Below are positions 43,687-54,806 of a DNA stretch of 64,000 bases, in pieces. The stretch covers positions 62,001 to 126,000 of the forward strand of contig WHVA01000165.1 in assembly GCA_015179125.1 (NCBI GenBank), given 5' to 3'. Both the position numbers and the translations under genes were made by a program. Positions within the stretch are counted from its first letter, which is position 1; each line of letters starts with the position of its first letter. Source of the DNA: Gautieria morchelliformis (lineage: Eukaryota > Basidiomycota > Agaricomycetes > Gomphales > Gomphaceae). The notes beneath the pieces were generated by a model that was not told where the DNA came from, searched no databases, and was given only the letters and a program-made list of their open reading frames with translations.

Positions 43687-44579
43687 TGCAGCCCCTGCGA
43701 CAAGGCCACAGCCTGGACCATCATTTCCGAGACGGGCCACACGCCGGGGGAATGTGCACTTCTTTGCATGTACAGTACGGGCTTCCGATTAGTTATAAGC
43801 ATTGGTGCATACTGTACATGGTCTACAGTATACGTGGACCACACACTGTTGTCCTGCAACCAGAAATAGACCTGTTTGATATGATCTCCACCATTTTATG
43901 CTGAGATATGGAAGACGCTGCTGTTTTTCATTCTGTTATCTGTTGCCTAATAAACATATTTATTATAGTGTCGATTACACTGAGAGTAGAGTCGCGATGC
44001 GGGTCCCATGTCACGTGCCCCATCCTCGCGTGCGCATGGAGAACAGCCCAAGCCCATGGCCTATGGGTCGACAGCCTTGTTGACAGATTGGGGACAAGCC
44101 TGTTGACCTCAATTCTTCAAGGCCTCAGCGCCGATTCACACTGTATATGAGTGACAGGCAGCACTCATCGCAGGACACATGGTGGGTGTCTCCCCTGCAT
44201 CGGTGTTTGAGGCTGTGAGACGGTGAGATACAGGTCGGCCGTGGACAGCATGAGTCAGCACTGCTGCATGCTGGTGGCCAGCGCTGTTCACTGGCGATTT
44301 TTGGAAGTCACGGCGTGCAAGCAGCTATGTATGTGTATGATGAGGGGTCAAGGGAACTAAGGAGAAATGTCTTCAAGCACCAGTGAAGGGCTGAAGCGAG
44401 TCTGGGGACAAAACAACGAGAACTGTGGCTTCAAACAGCCAGCTAAATGGAGTTTCTTACTGCCTAGCATTCTATACATGCTTCCTAGCTATTTAACTAG
44501 TTTGGAACGAAGCTATGCTGTGAAATATGCTTGTGGAGCAAGCAGGTGCCGCCGGTGCATGATATATGCACCAGTGCTG
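43687..44579. other. no gene recognised
   Basis: Short open frames without recognisable domains. An AATAAA lies near 43950. Nothing else is assigned. Confidence 0.35.
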
Positions 44580-47151
44580 GGCTATGTACCTATCTGATCA
44601 TTTAGGTATTAGTGCCTTGGAGCTTTCTATACTATTGTGGAGCAGCTACATATATTCAGGAACGATGGAGCGCCTCCTGCGCTCCATCTCGGATCTGTGC
44701 CTCGAGTGGCCCCGGAACCCGGCTCAGGGTTAAAGGGGCCGGCAAGATGCGCATGTGAGTGATGTCATGCGCATCTAATAGATCCTGTGTCGGTAATGCA
44801 TATGCGCGAGTATCAGCACAAGAATACTAGGATAGAACTTGATTTCCCATCCATAATACAACAGCGATTACCACCATTCAGCACCACATGGTGCCAACCA
44901 TGACGAACTGTGTATAACTTGACCCATGGTGTGCCGGTGGCGCTCTACTAATTCGCGAGGCAGCGCCTTTGTGAGTAGATCCGCTGGCATGCTACCCATA
45001 GGTATCTACCCGGTTTGAATAGTTTTCTGCATCACCTTCTCTCTCAGCCAGAAGTACCTGAGGTCGAGGTGCTTGATTCGCGCATGATGCTCGGGATTCT
45101 TAGCGACTGAAAGCGCAGATTGATTGTTGATGTAGAGGTAAGATGGTTCCTCTAATCTTGAACTGAGCTCATCAAAAATATTTCTTAGCCATACAATCTC
45201 TGTCCCTGCAAAAACTGAAGTGACAAACTCAGCTTCTGTTGTGGATAAGGTAACGAAATTCTGTAACTTGCTAGCCCAGCTAATAGCTCCGGTCCCGACT
45301 TTGGTAACAAAACCAGAGGTCAATTGGCCATTATCCAGGTTTTCCCCAGGGTCGCCATCCGTCCATGTCTGGAACAATTTGGCAGAGGGATCTGGTGCAA
45401 AGGTGAGGGCTAGATCAATGGTCCCTTGCAGATAGTGCAGGAGGTGCTTCACTGCTGCCCAATGTGTTGGTCCCGGGTTTGAGTTGAAACAGGCAAGGCG
45501 ACCGACAGCATATGTGATATTGGGGTGTGTTACGACTGTTAGGTAATTCAGAACTCTGACTGCATTCAGATAGGGTACGTTCTGCATTTCTTCTATTTCC
45601 TCTGGAGTTGAAGGTCCCATACTAGAGCTCAGGTGTAGGCCTGGGGTCATAGGTGTGAATACGGGTCAGCAATCCGACATTTGGAATCGTTCTAAGCTTT
45701 CCTCAATATATTGCTTCTGTGATAATTTCAGTGTCTTCTGTGAGCGATCATACTTCAGTTCTACCCCCAGTAGTGACGTTGTCGGCCCTAGGTCCTTCAA
45801 TTTGAAGATTTTACTCAGTTTGTCCTTCACTCTATCCAGTTCCTGCTTTGAATCTGACACTAGAGTGAGGTCATCGACAAAAACAGGGATTATGACTTTT
45901 GTCGCATCGGTCATCCATATATGGGTCAGATTTGAGGCATTTGAATCCCATGTCTTCTAGGGCTGTCCCCAATTGTTTGTACCATAGTCTACCACTCTGC
46001 TTCAATACATAGAGCCCCCTTTTCAGTCTGCAGACCCAAGCTGCTCCCCCCTGATGGCAGCCCTCTGGCTGTTGCATGTATATGTGTGCATTGCTGTCCA
46101 GGACTCCATTTAGGTATGCGTTGGATATGTCTACAGACTCAATATGTGCCCCTTGAAGTGCCCCCTGAACTAGTATTGCATGTAGTGCTGCCCATTGTGT
46201 GGTGGGGGCAAACACTTCATCGTAATCAATACCTGGTCGCTGAGTATAACCTTTTGCAACCAGGCGGCTCTTGTACTTGTTGAGTGATCCATCCAAATGG
46301 AGTTTGATTCAGAATACCCAGCCTGAGCCAATGGCTTTTTCTCCAGGTGGTAATCTTTCAAGCTCCCACGCCCCATTTTCTAGTAGCACATGGATTTCTG
46401 CATCAGTCGTGTTTTTCCACAATCGTGCATCTGAGTATCGCATCGCTTCAGCAAATGTTTTAGGCACTCGATCATCTTTGATGGTTGCATTGAATACTAA
46501 TTCAATATCTGGTGAGGTTTTATTTTTGCTGAAGATGTTTGAACTATCGTAGGCGAACTCTCGGGCCTGGATGGTTGATGTGCTAGCTGCTGCACCCCCC
46601 TCAGGGCCATGATTGTCATGATCTGGGGCAGGGCATGGTCAGAGGAACGGGTCGTGGAGTTGGCAATAATCCTGGCGGATCATGGCATGACTGGATCATC
46701 ATGGTGGTGCTGCAGGGATGGGTGGAGGCACTGGGTCAAGATGAGCAGGGGGGTCAGGTGGTAGGGGTTCTGGGTCTGGGACTAGCTCAGGAGGGGGTGG
46801 AACGTGTGGAGCAGGGTCTGGAGGGGGCTGCATGTTCGGTACCACATCAGCCCTGATAGGGAAGAGAGTAGGTAGGGGAGCATTTGGTTCACTTGTACTT
46901 GCAGTGATAGAGAGGCCTGGGAAGTTGGATTCATCGAAGATAACATCATGGGATATTATGGTGCATTTTGTAAGGGGATCTAAGCAGCACCATCCTTTGT
47001 ATCCATCCTAGAAACCAAGGTAGATGCATTTTCGGGACTTTGGCTGTAGGCCATCCCTCTCATTGCTCTGGATGTGGACGTATGTGGCGCAACCAAGGGT
47101 GCGTAGCATTCCTAGGTCTGGTTTGCACCCATACCATGCTTGGTAGGGAGT
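44580..47151 (-). pseudogene. copia-2 pol: RT, RNase H and left-hand LTR remnant
   Basis: On the minus strand the RT reads KSRLVAKGYTQRPGIDYDEV, VDISNAYLNGV, GLYVLKQSGRLWYKQL, then after a frameshift near 45900 the catalytic FVDD (VIIPVFVDDLTLVSD). RNase H follows with TLSTTEAEFVTSVFAGTE and YINNQSALSVAKNPEHHARI. Stops or frame changes occur near 45655 and 45008, and the C-terminus PADLLTKALPREL lies beyond the latter. A possible LTR starts TGTTGTATTATGG on the minus strand at 44863; its other end was not found. The left end here is approximate. On the right it ends at E6, inside the region after the integrase core (TPYQAWYGCKPDLGML). Confidence 0.8.
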
Positions 47152-48681
47152 TGTCAAGATTGGTTTTTAGGCGTTAATATCGTGTATTAGTGAACACAGC
47201 GAATGCCCGAATAACTTGTGCGAATAAGTATGCCATTCGGCGAATAAGTGAACCAATGAATGTTCACAAGATAAGAGGGTTGCCTGAACGGGGCTCGCCC
47301 TATCTACAGTCGTAGCGAAATAGCCCGTGGCACTTGACAATGTAATGTGCAAGGTGTCGCGGAAGGGCTGTCTAAGTAGCGACAATCCCTTCGCCGGCAA
47401 AGGTGCTCCTTCAGAGCCCTTCCACGACAGCACAGAAAATAGTTCGAAGGCTAAGGTAATGAAGATGAAGTATGAGAACTCACCAGTGATGCCTAAGTCC
47501 TCTTCTGGTCGAAGATAGGAATCTCCAGGAGAAGGCTCAAGACGATGATCACAGCGAGGTCAAGTTTGCACAAGATGGACGACGTATGATAATTGAACTA
47601 AGGAATATACACGTGAATGTAAACTAGTTGTATTGAATGCTCGTAAGGTATCAGCGAATAGGAAAGAGGCCGTGACAAGTCAGGGTTGGATAGGGGTGCG
47701 CAGTCATGATACAACATAGATGAAATAAACATACAATAGAATGAGAGAAGAGGGAGAACATGAAACGACAGAGAGTGAAGGTGGCGAAGGCACTTATGGA
47801 CAAAACCATGTCTTGGGACCCGCATACATGCTACCCTGCACGGACTCTTCGTTTACTGGGTTGATCCCGCACGACCTATGGAAGGGACGTCCTGCGAACA
47901 CACTTTGGCCATATGAACACCCAATGGGGTTGGATTAAGAAGATGATGGGGTTAATGATGAACCATCATGCCGGGTGACTGGTATCGATCATATTTGATG
48001 GCGTGCCTGCTGGCGAAATGCGCGAGGAGCGAATAGCGGTTCGGAGAATGGGGCGAACAGCGGGTAGAGTGGACATGGAGGGTGAGTGGTCGGTGGGTGC
48101 AGCGAACTCTGGCGAAGATGCTAGGGAGTGACGAGGGGGAACATAGAGGTAGCGCGGTAGGCGAAATAAACCAGTCATGACAAGGGGGTTGGATCGAGAA
48201 GCTGATGGAGCTACTGATGAGCCATCATGCCGGGTAGGGATGTCGATCGTGATTTGATGGTGTGCCTGCTGGCGAATAATGCGAGCAGCGAATGGCTGTT
48301 CGGCGAAATGCGAGGAAGGGCAAACAGAGATGACATAGGGGAGGAGTGGTCGAGGTGGAGGGTGAAACCGAGCGAACACGGGGGAGGAGTGGCGAAAGGG
48401 GAAATGGGGATAACAAGGTGCAGGAAATACACAAGTCATGACAATCCGATCATAGGAACACCATCGAAAGATGGTTGAGCAGAGGAGGTGATAGGCCCAG
48501 CGATGACTGCCAAGTCAGTCCAAAGACGTTGATCGTGCTTTGACGGCGTGGCTACGGTAAATGGCGTGAACAGCGAAGATCGGTTGCCGAACATGGCAAT
48601 GGCGATCGGAATGAACACGGAGGTGGAGTGAGAAATGGGAGAACAGAGCATCTGAGTATGGGAAATAAACGCGTCATGACA
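47152..48681 (+). mobile_element. E-family LTR, long variant (E6)
   Basis: Starts TGTCAAGATTGG and ends GCGTCATGACA. Two extra 3' modules, each ending in TCATGACAA (near 48182 and 48443), precede the final one. Flanks GGAGT and CCAGT do not match. The copia-2 integrase core is missing at this site, so a deletion accompanied or followed insertion. Confidence 0.82.
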
Positions 48682-48938
48682 CCAGTATCGGTACCCAGAT
48701 GGTGTGTGGATGGGGAGGGGACCATGCACCTCAGAGACAATCAGATCAAGTGGCCTGGGTGTGCGGTTGGCACTCCTTTTTGGGAAGGAATGGCGATGTT
48801 GTTTAGCAGCAATGCAAGGTTCACAGATCTGGGGAGTTTCTGCACTGTCACTTACGTGTATTCCACTTGCCATATACTCTGTCAAGAGTCTCTCCAGGTG
48901 CACTCTACCAATATGGGCAAGTCACTTGTGTCATAGTG
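48682..48938 (-). pseudogene. copia-2 integrase zinc-binding region
   Basis: Minus strand: MHLERLLTEYMASGIHVSD, then CEPCIAAKQHRHSFPKRS (the CC half of the HHCC domain) and DLIVSEVHGPLPIHTPSG, the start of the catalytic core with its first Asp region altered to SEVHGP. It breaks off at E6. Confidence 0.75.
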
Positions 48939-49591
48939 TGTTACGACCGTTAATTTCTGACTTCCGACCTTCAGTTCCGCAACCTTTCCGCCCCTCCGAT
49001 ATTTCTGACATTTCACCCATTGTTCTATTCCCTTGTTCTTTCGACTCGATTACTCGGACCCACCGGACCTGCTTCATCGTTCATCAAGACCATATGTCCG
49101 GCCCTCCTTGTGTTTCGTTGTCAGATATGTTTTCCCGACCCCTTGTTCTTTGCCATTGTTTTACCTTACCCTGAACCCCCCTTGTAGTCCCATTGTTCCC
49201 AATTAGTTAGTTCCCACGCATTGTCTACTCGACTTCTGCTTCCCCCAGAATTTGCTTAGTACTACCCCATTACCTGTTGTCTCAGCTCTTTGTACAAAAG
49301 CCTGTCATGTATGTCTGTTATTCTGCAATCAGATAATCACCTTCGATACTTGATTTCCTTCGCTCCATCTCCTGTTCTTAGCACAGCGAGTCTAGCAAGA
49401 CCTCAGTCTCTCCGCCTTCCGTCTTCCGCCTCAATTCTGCCTCAATTTCCAACTAACCTTCAATTCAGTACATTCCGACTTCCGACCCATTTCCGAAATA
49501 CCTAGGACAATAGTTCATTGGGGGCGCAACCTACAAGTTGAAGCTGCTGTCCTTCCCAGTTCCGACTTAGCGGAAATCTCAATACATAACA
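48939..49591 (+). mobile_element. solo LTR-1
   Basis: 653 bp, TGTTACGACCG to ATACATAACA, with perfect TAGTG duplications (48934-48938 and 49592-49596). It matches the gypsy 3' LTR at 29460-30093 and interrupts copia-2. Confidence 0.92.
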
Positions 49592-50690
49592 TAGTGGGTG
49601 ATCTATGGTAGGTGGTGAAGTGGCAAATGTGCATACTGAGTTTAACATCTTATTCCCAGCTAAGAAGCCTATCCCGTTTTGTATGGTAGCACAGAAGCGT
49701 AGTTGTCCATCTTGGGAGAATGAGATGCGATCCTTCACGATGTTAACCGTGAATCCCTGTTGGGTAGTTAAATGGAGTTCTGTGAGCAGATTATTTTGCA
49801 GTGCAGGTATGTGTAAGACTTGGGAGACAACAACATTCTGTGCTAATTTTCCATTGATATCAGGGATAAATAAGACTTTCCCTCTGCCTGCCAAATTTAC
49901 GATCTCATTTGTGGCTAGTTGAATGGGTACATGGTAAGCTTCGTAATCTCGCAGCCAATGACGGTGGAGCGTCATATGAGTGAATGAGATGCGATCCTTC
50001 ATGATGTTAACCGTGAATCCCTGTTGGGTAGTTAAATGGAGTTCTGCGAGCAGATTATTTTGCAGCGCAGGTACAGTAAGACTTGGGAGAAAACAACATT
50101 CTGTGCTCATTTTCCATCAATCTCAGGGATAAATATAACTTTCCCTCTGCCTGCCAAATATACGATCTCATTCATGGCTAGTTGAATGGGTATGCGGTAA
50201 GCTTCATAACCTCGCAGCCAATGACGGTGGAGTGTCATAAGACTGGTGGTCCCTGTATCTGTGTTCCAATGCAGGTCAGCATTGCTACTGGTGGAGGAAG
50301 GGGACAAGGTCCGTAGGCTTGCGCTTCCTGCAAATTCCTGTGTGACTTCGCTCTGGGTTCGCTCCTTCACTTGATTTGCACCATTACCTTTTTCAATCTC
50401 CTCACCCTGGCATGGTTTGAGTTCTGGATGTGCTATCCAGCACCGGTCTGCTGTGTGACCTTGTTTCTTGCAGACAGTGCAAGTTGTGACGTTGCTCCTC
50501 TTTTTGGAGGCTGTTGACAGCGCCACTGCTGATGATGCTGAGGAGGCCTGGCGCTTCAAGTCCTCGTTCGGGAAGACTGTGGTGATGGTTGCACGGTTGA
50601 GGGTACCGAGTAAGAGGATGGACACTGTGAAGGCGCCGTATTCAACATGGTTGGTCAAGCCCAGCGATTGCAGTCTGTATCCCAATCTCA
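49592..50690 (-). pseudogene. copia-2 Gag C-terminus and protease
   Basis: On the minus strand: a Gag tail with zinc knuckle CTVCKKQGHTADRCW, then the protease with DTGTTS (about 50240), TLHRHWLRGYEAYRIP and LAGRGKVIFIPEIDG. A 264-bp in-frame tandem duplication repeats the protease segment. The upstream Gag part is separated from this one by the Gag-only LTR element at 50691-53031. Confidence 0.78.
49718..50245 (-). repeat. 264-bp tandem duplication in the copia-2 protease
   Basis: GAATGAGATGCGATCC occurs at 49718 and 49982. The two copies (about 49718-49981 and 49982-50245) are closely similar. 264 is 88 codons, so the duplication is in frame. Copies have diverged at scattered bases. Confidence 0.8.
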
Positions 50691-50855
50691 TGTTGGGATT
50701 TTCAAGGAGAGAGGACGCAAGGGAAGGAGACAGCACCGACTTGGTGTTGTGGCGAGTTACAAATGGATGAGTAAATACATGTAAACTACTGCATATTTGT
50801 AAGCATTTGGTATTACGGTCACTTGATGCTGCTCGCAAATCCAGGAATATCAACA
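50691..50855 (-). repeat. 3' LTR of the Gag-only element
   Basis: 165 bp; on the minus strand TGTTGATATTCC to CCCAACA. A 10-bp insertion (ATATTCCTGG-like) near its start distinguishes it from the right LTR. A purine-rich GAGGAGG lies just before it on the minus strand. Confidence 0.85.
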
Positions 50856-52669
50856 CACCTCCTCGAGTGGGAGAGTCTGAGGCACCTCCTGAAGCCTAGA
50901 ACACAAAGCCCTTGTCTTCCTCTACTCGAGCATCTGCTAAATTGGCCATGCCACGCCTCACAGAAGGGCAATTGGACTGGTAGTGGCCCTTACCGTCGCA
51001 GTTGTAGCAGGTAATTTCCTGTATGGGCCTCTTCTTCTTGGCAACAGCAGCGAGTGCGCCCTCCATTCGCTCGGTTTCTGACTTGGTGTCAAGATTGGTT
51101 TTTAGGCGTTAATATCATGTATTAGTGAACACAGCAAATGCCCGAATAACTTGTGCAAATAAGTATGCTGTTCAGCGAATAGGTGAACCAACAAATGTTC
51201 ACAAGATAAGAGGGCTGCCCGAACGGAGCTCGCCCTATCTACAGTCGTAGCGAAATAGCCCGTGGCACTTGACGATGTAACATGCAAGGTGTCACGGAAG
51301 GGTTGCCTAAGCGACGACAATCCCTTCGCTGACAGCACAGAAAATAGTTCGAAGGCTAAGGTAACCAAGATAAAGTATGAGAACTCACCAGTGATGCCAA
51401 GTCCTCTTCTGGTCGAAGATAGAAGTCTACAGGAGAAGGCTCAAGATGATGATCACAGCGAGGTCAAGTTTGCACAAGATGGACGTATGATAATTGAACT
51501 GGGGAATATACATGCAAATGTAAACTACTTATATTGAATGCTCGTAGGGTATCAGCGAATAGGAAAGAGGCCGTCATGAGTCAGGGTTGGATAAGGCTGC
51601 GCAGTCATGATTACAGATAGATGGATTAAACATACAATAGAACGAAAGGAGGGTGCAAACATGAAACAATGGAGAGGAAAGGGGGTGAAGGCACCTATGT
51701 ACGGAAATACACCTTGTGACCTGCATATACACCACCCTGCACGGACTCTTTGTCTGCTGGGTTGATCCCACATGACCTATGGGTAGGACGTCCCACGAAT
51801 GCATCCCGACCATATAAACACCAAAAGGGGGTTGGATCGGGAAGATGATGGGGCTAGTGATGAACCATCATGCCAGGTAAATGGTATCAATTGTATTTGA
51901 TGGTGTGCCTGCTGGCGAAATGTGCAAGCCGCGAATAGTCGTTCGGAGAATGGGACAAACAGCGAATGGTGCGAACATAGAAGAAGAGTGGTCGAAGGGT
52001 GGGGCGAACTCTGGCAAAGATGCTAGGGAGTGACGAGGGGGAACGTAGAGGCAGCGGGGTAAGGGAAATAGACAGGTCATGACACTTGGCTGCTTGGATT
52101 TGGCACACCTCCTCGTTCAATAGGCGGGTGATAACAATGTTGAGGGTGAGATCGTTGGCCAGAATGCTGTCGAGTGCGACGATGAAAGTGGAGTACGAGT
52201 CTGGGAGCCCTTCGGTGAGTGCAAGAATGACATCCTCATCTATGATGCTAACTCCGGCAGCTTCAAGCTGGAAGGCGGCGTTCTTGATGTCAGAGATTTA
52301 TGAGACCATTGGCTGGTCATCGCACTTGCGCATGTAAAGAAAAGGGCGGCGGAGTGAAAGGTGCATGGCAAATCCACGGGCCCGGTGGACCTTCTCAAGG
52401 CTCTCCCAAATCTCCTTTGGGTCATTGTAGCGCATGTGCAGAAGCTGGGATTTTTTGATGTTCAGGATGATCTTCGCGCGAGCACGCTGTTGCTTTTTTG
52501 TACATGCATGGATGGCTTTTGCATTTGGGGAGTCAGTGGGTTGTATCTCAGTGCCATCAACAATGTCCCACAGATCCTTCTCAACCAGTAAGGCAGCCAT
52601 TACATAATGCCAGTCGTTGTAGTTAGTTTCAATGAGTTTTTCGAAGTTCGGGTCGGGCATGGTGGACAA
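50856..52669 (-). pseudogene. Gag of the Gag-only LTR element
   Basis: Minus-strand Gag starting MSTMPDPNFEKLIETN at 52669. It has the copia-type UBN2 fold signature (NYNDWHYVMAALLVEKDLWD, WESLEKVHRARGFAMHL), then VILALTEGLPDSYSTFIVAL and a zinc knuckle CYNCDGKGHYQSNC (about 50990-51040), ending with a TAG at 50896-50898. E7 (51087-52084 with its CTTGG duplication) splits it; removing E7 and one duplication leaves the frame intact at 257 codons including the stop. Within it a TAA near 52300 (after DDQPMVS) is the only nonsense codon seen. The stop lies only about 40 bp from the 3' LTR, so no pol was ever there. Confidence 0.82.
51087..52084 (+). mobile_element. E-family LTR, short variant (E7)
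   Basis: 998 bp, TGTCAAGATTGG to GGTCATGACA, with perfect CTTGG duplications (51082-51086 and 52085-52089). It lacks the later 3' modules of E5, E6 and E8 and some internal sequence near 51310. Confidence 0.88.
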
Positions 52670-52876
52670 AACAGCATGGGTACACTTTTGGTAGGTGTGG
52701 GCAGAGCTTTTGGTAGGCTCAGATTCAGTGCGCTTTTGGTAGGTGCAGTCAATGTGCTTTCACTAGGCAGGAGTATGGTCAACGGTCGGTTCGGCACACT
52801 TTCCTTATGTGTGGTGCACTTCCAGTAGGTGCAACCTTTGTCGGGCAGCGCCTAGACTGATGTGGTGATCCGTTTG

Positions 52877-53031
52877 TGTTGGGATTTTCAAGGAGAGAGG
52901 ACAGAAGGGAAGGAGACAGCACTGACTTGGTGTTGTGGCGAGTTACAAATGGATGAGTAAATACATGTAAACTACTGCGTATTTGCAAGTGTTTGGTATT
53001 ACAGTCACTCAATGCTGCTCGCAAATCAACA
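52877..53031 (-). repeat. 5' LTR of the Gag-only element
   Basis: 155 bp; on the minus strand TGTTGATTTGCG to CCCAACA. It is about 90 percent identical by eye to the 3' LTR apart from the 10-bp indel. Confidence 0.85.
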
Positions 53032-53036
53032 TCTCA

Positions 53037-53300
53037 TTGATGACGTTCTGGACGGTAAGTGGGCTCGGTGCGAGTGAAATGAGATCATTGGTAGCTGTAT
53101 TTATTCAGGTAATGTAGTCTGTGAGCGGTTCCCCATCATCTTTCCATATGCTTAGCAGCTTCTGCATAGCATGGAAGTGGCTGTTTGCTACCTGCGATCG
53201 GTGCACGGCTCTCAACCTATTCCACATCTTGGCCCCCAGCAGGCTATCTGGACTCACACTGAGCTACGTCATGTGACAACCAGTGGCCTGTTGGGTCCTG
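53037..53300 (-). pseudogene. copia-2 Gag N-terminal part
   Basis: Minus strand: SPDSLLGAKMWNRLRAV, then FHAMQKLLSIWKDDGEPLTD, a stop, and NDLISLAPSPLTVQNVIN, typical of copia Gag. It is separated from 49592-50690 by the Gag-only element. The 5' end and LTR are not identified. Confidence 0.6.
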
Positions 53301-53732
53301 CTGTGGATTACGTGCGATGCGAGGCGTGTTTCCATACCAGGTATCATATGCCTCATGATATCTGTCCTTCATGTCGACTTATGTAGCGGTATGAGGTAAT
53401 ACACACGTCACACCTTCTGTCTTTGAGTGCCGTTTTATCTCCTGGTGTATGGTGATATATGTGTGTGCGCGTCCTGTTTACTGTGTTGTGTTTGCTTTCT
53501 AATGTTTTCCATTCTACTGTTTTTTTTTGTTCACTGTCCCTCATTTTCATCCGTTCTCCTGTCTCTTCTCATCTTTTCCCACCAGCTTTTGGTTTTTTTG
53601 TTCAGTTCCTTCGCCTAGACAGTAATCTATTAATACAGATGCTTTGATAATGATGGATCGTGGTTCCATACTGAATCGAGCAAGGTTGCTGCAGGCAACG
53701 CTCTGCACTTCTAGTATGGGTTCTGAGCACTA
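53301..53732. other. no gene recognised
   Basis: T-rich sequence near 53510-53610 and no convincing ORF. It may contain the far end of the DDE transposon; no terminal inverted repeat is recognised. Confidence 0.35.
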
Positions 53733-54311
53733 TTAATACATTGATTTACCCTTTGCCTGAGCTTCAAGTGCCTTCATTGCACTCTCTGACACTGATCCAT
53801 GACTTCTCTGCTTGCGCACAACCCATGCCGCAGCCTCCCCTTTCAAGCCTTTTTGGTAAGCATCTATGAATCTCCATGACCGATTAATAAACCTCCGAAT
53901 GACATCCACAGGGCATGCATCAAGAACTTCCAGTGCACATGCTTTAGCCCCTGCAAAATTGTTTTTAGGGTGCTCCCGGTATCGGTATTTACACCATCCC
54001 CAGTACTTAGAGACACTTGTTAGATTAATATTCACTTAGCAGAAAATTACTCACCATTTCAATGGGGTTCAGCTCACAGTGAAATTTTGGAAGGAAAATA
54101 CACTCATGGCCTGCACCTTTGCTTAGTATCTCAATCATTGATTCTTGATTGACCAATCTTCTTGCTGAGAGAGAAGCCTAGCCATGCAGCAGTTCTGGCT
54201 CTCAAAAGGGCAGACTGGTGCACACTTGGCTTTCAAGTGTGAGACCTCAAATCCCCGTTCTTTAAGAACAGCCTGCAAGCCCTTCGGTTGCCCAGAAATA
54301 ATGTTGTCATC

Positions 54312-54791
54312 TGTTGGGTGCATTTATGCTCCTGCACCAAAATCAAGCATAATATATTCAATTTATTGTGTGGTGTTTCAATATTTTCTCATACTGTTCT
54401 TGTACCATGCATCCATTTCTCTGCTTATTTTCGAAATTTTCTAGTCACTCTCTATCTCTCCATTTCATTCTGTTATTTCTACTTTCACAGGCGGCTGCAC
54501 CCAGCGGAGTTTGAAATGACTTCGACGTGCGAGCCCTTGGGCGCTAAAGGGCCGGGTGCAAGTATATGCCTTCTGAGACAGGATTACACTCCTCTCTCAG
54601 TGACAATAAATTCACTGAGAGAGGCGAGTAGTATTCTTCATATTTACATAGCATGTTGACTGAAAATCATGTAGTATATTTGATTCTAGGTATTGTATTA
54701 ATACATCAGTGACAATAAATTCACTGAGAGAGTATATTTGAATTCTAGAACTCTACCGAACCTTCCCTGCCATAGCCCCTAGTTGCTAACA
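54312..54791 (+). repeat. 5' LTR of copia-1
   Basis: TGTTGGGTGC to TTGCTAACA. It includes a perfect 12-bp inverted repeat CTCTCTCAGTGA/TCACTGAGAGAG with AATAAA in the loop (about 54591-54622), a candidate polyadenylation signal presented in a hairpin. Part of this block recurs at about 54708-54731. Confidence 0.93.
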
Positions 54792-54806
54792 AGGGTTATG
54801 GGCCCC
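54792..54806 (+). promoter_or_regulatory. copia-1 primer-binding site
   Basis: GGGTTATGGGCCC (54794-54806) begins two bases after the LTR. It is complementary to the anticodon stem-loop of eukaryotic initiator tRNA-Met (…GGGCCCAUAACCC…), the half-tRNA primer mode known from Drosophila copia. The gag ATG at 54798-54800 lies inside it, opposite the CAU anticodon. Confidence 0.75.

Larger units (their letters stand above)
50691..53031 (-). mobile_element. Gag-only LTR retrotransposon (TR-GAG-like)
   Basis: A 2341-bp element flanked by perfect TCTCA duplications (50686-50690 and 53032-53036). It has short LTRs, 165 bp at left (50691-50855) and 155 bp at right (52877-53031), both TGTTG...CAACA. 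Apart from the inserted E7 copy it is about 1.34 kb and encodes only a Gag of about 256 aa on the minus strand; no protease, integrase or RT is present. Elements of this kind are described in plants as TR-GAG. It would depend on pol proteins of another copia. It sits in the Gag part of copia-2. Confidence 0.85.
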
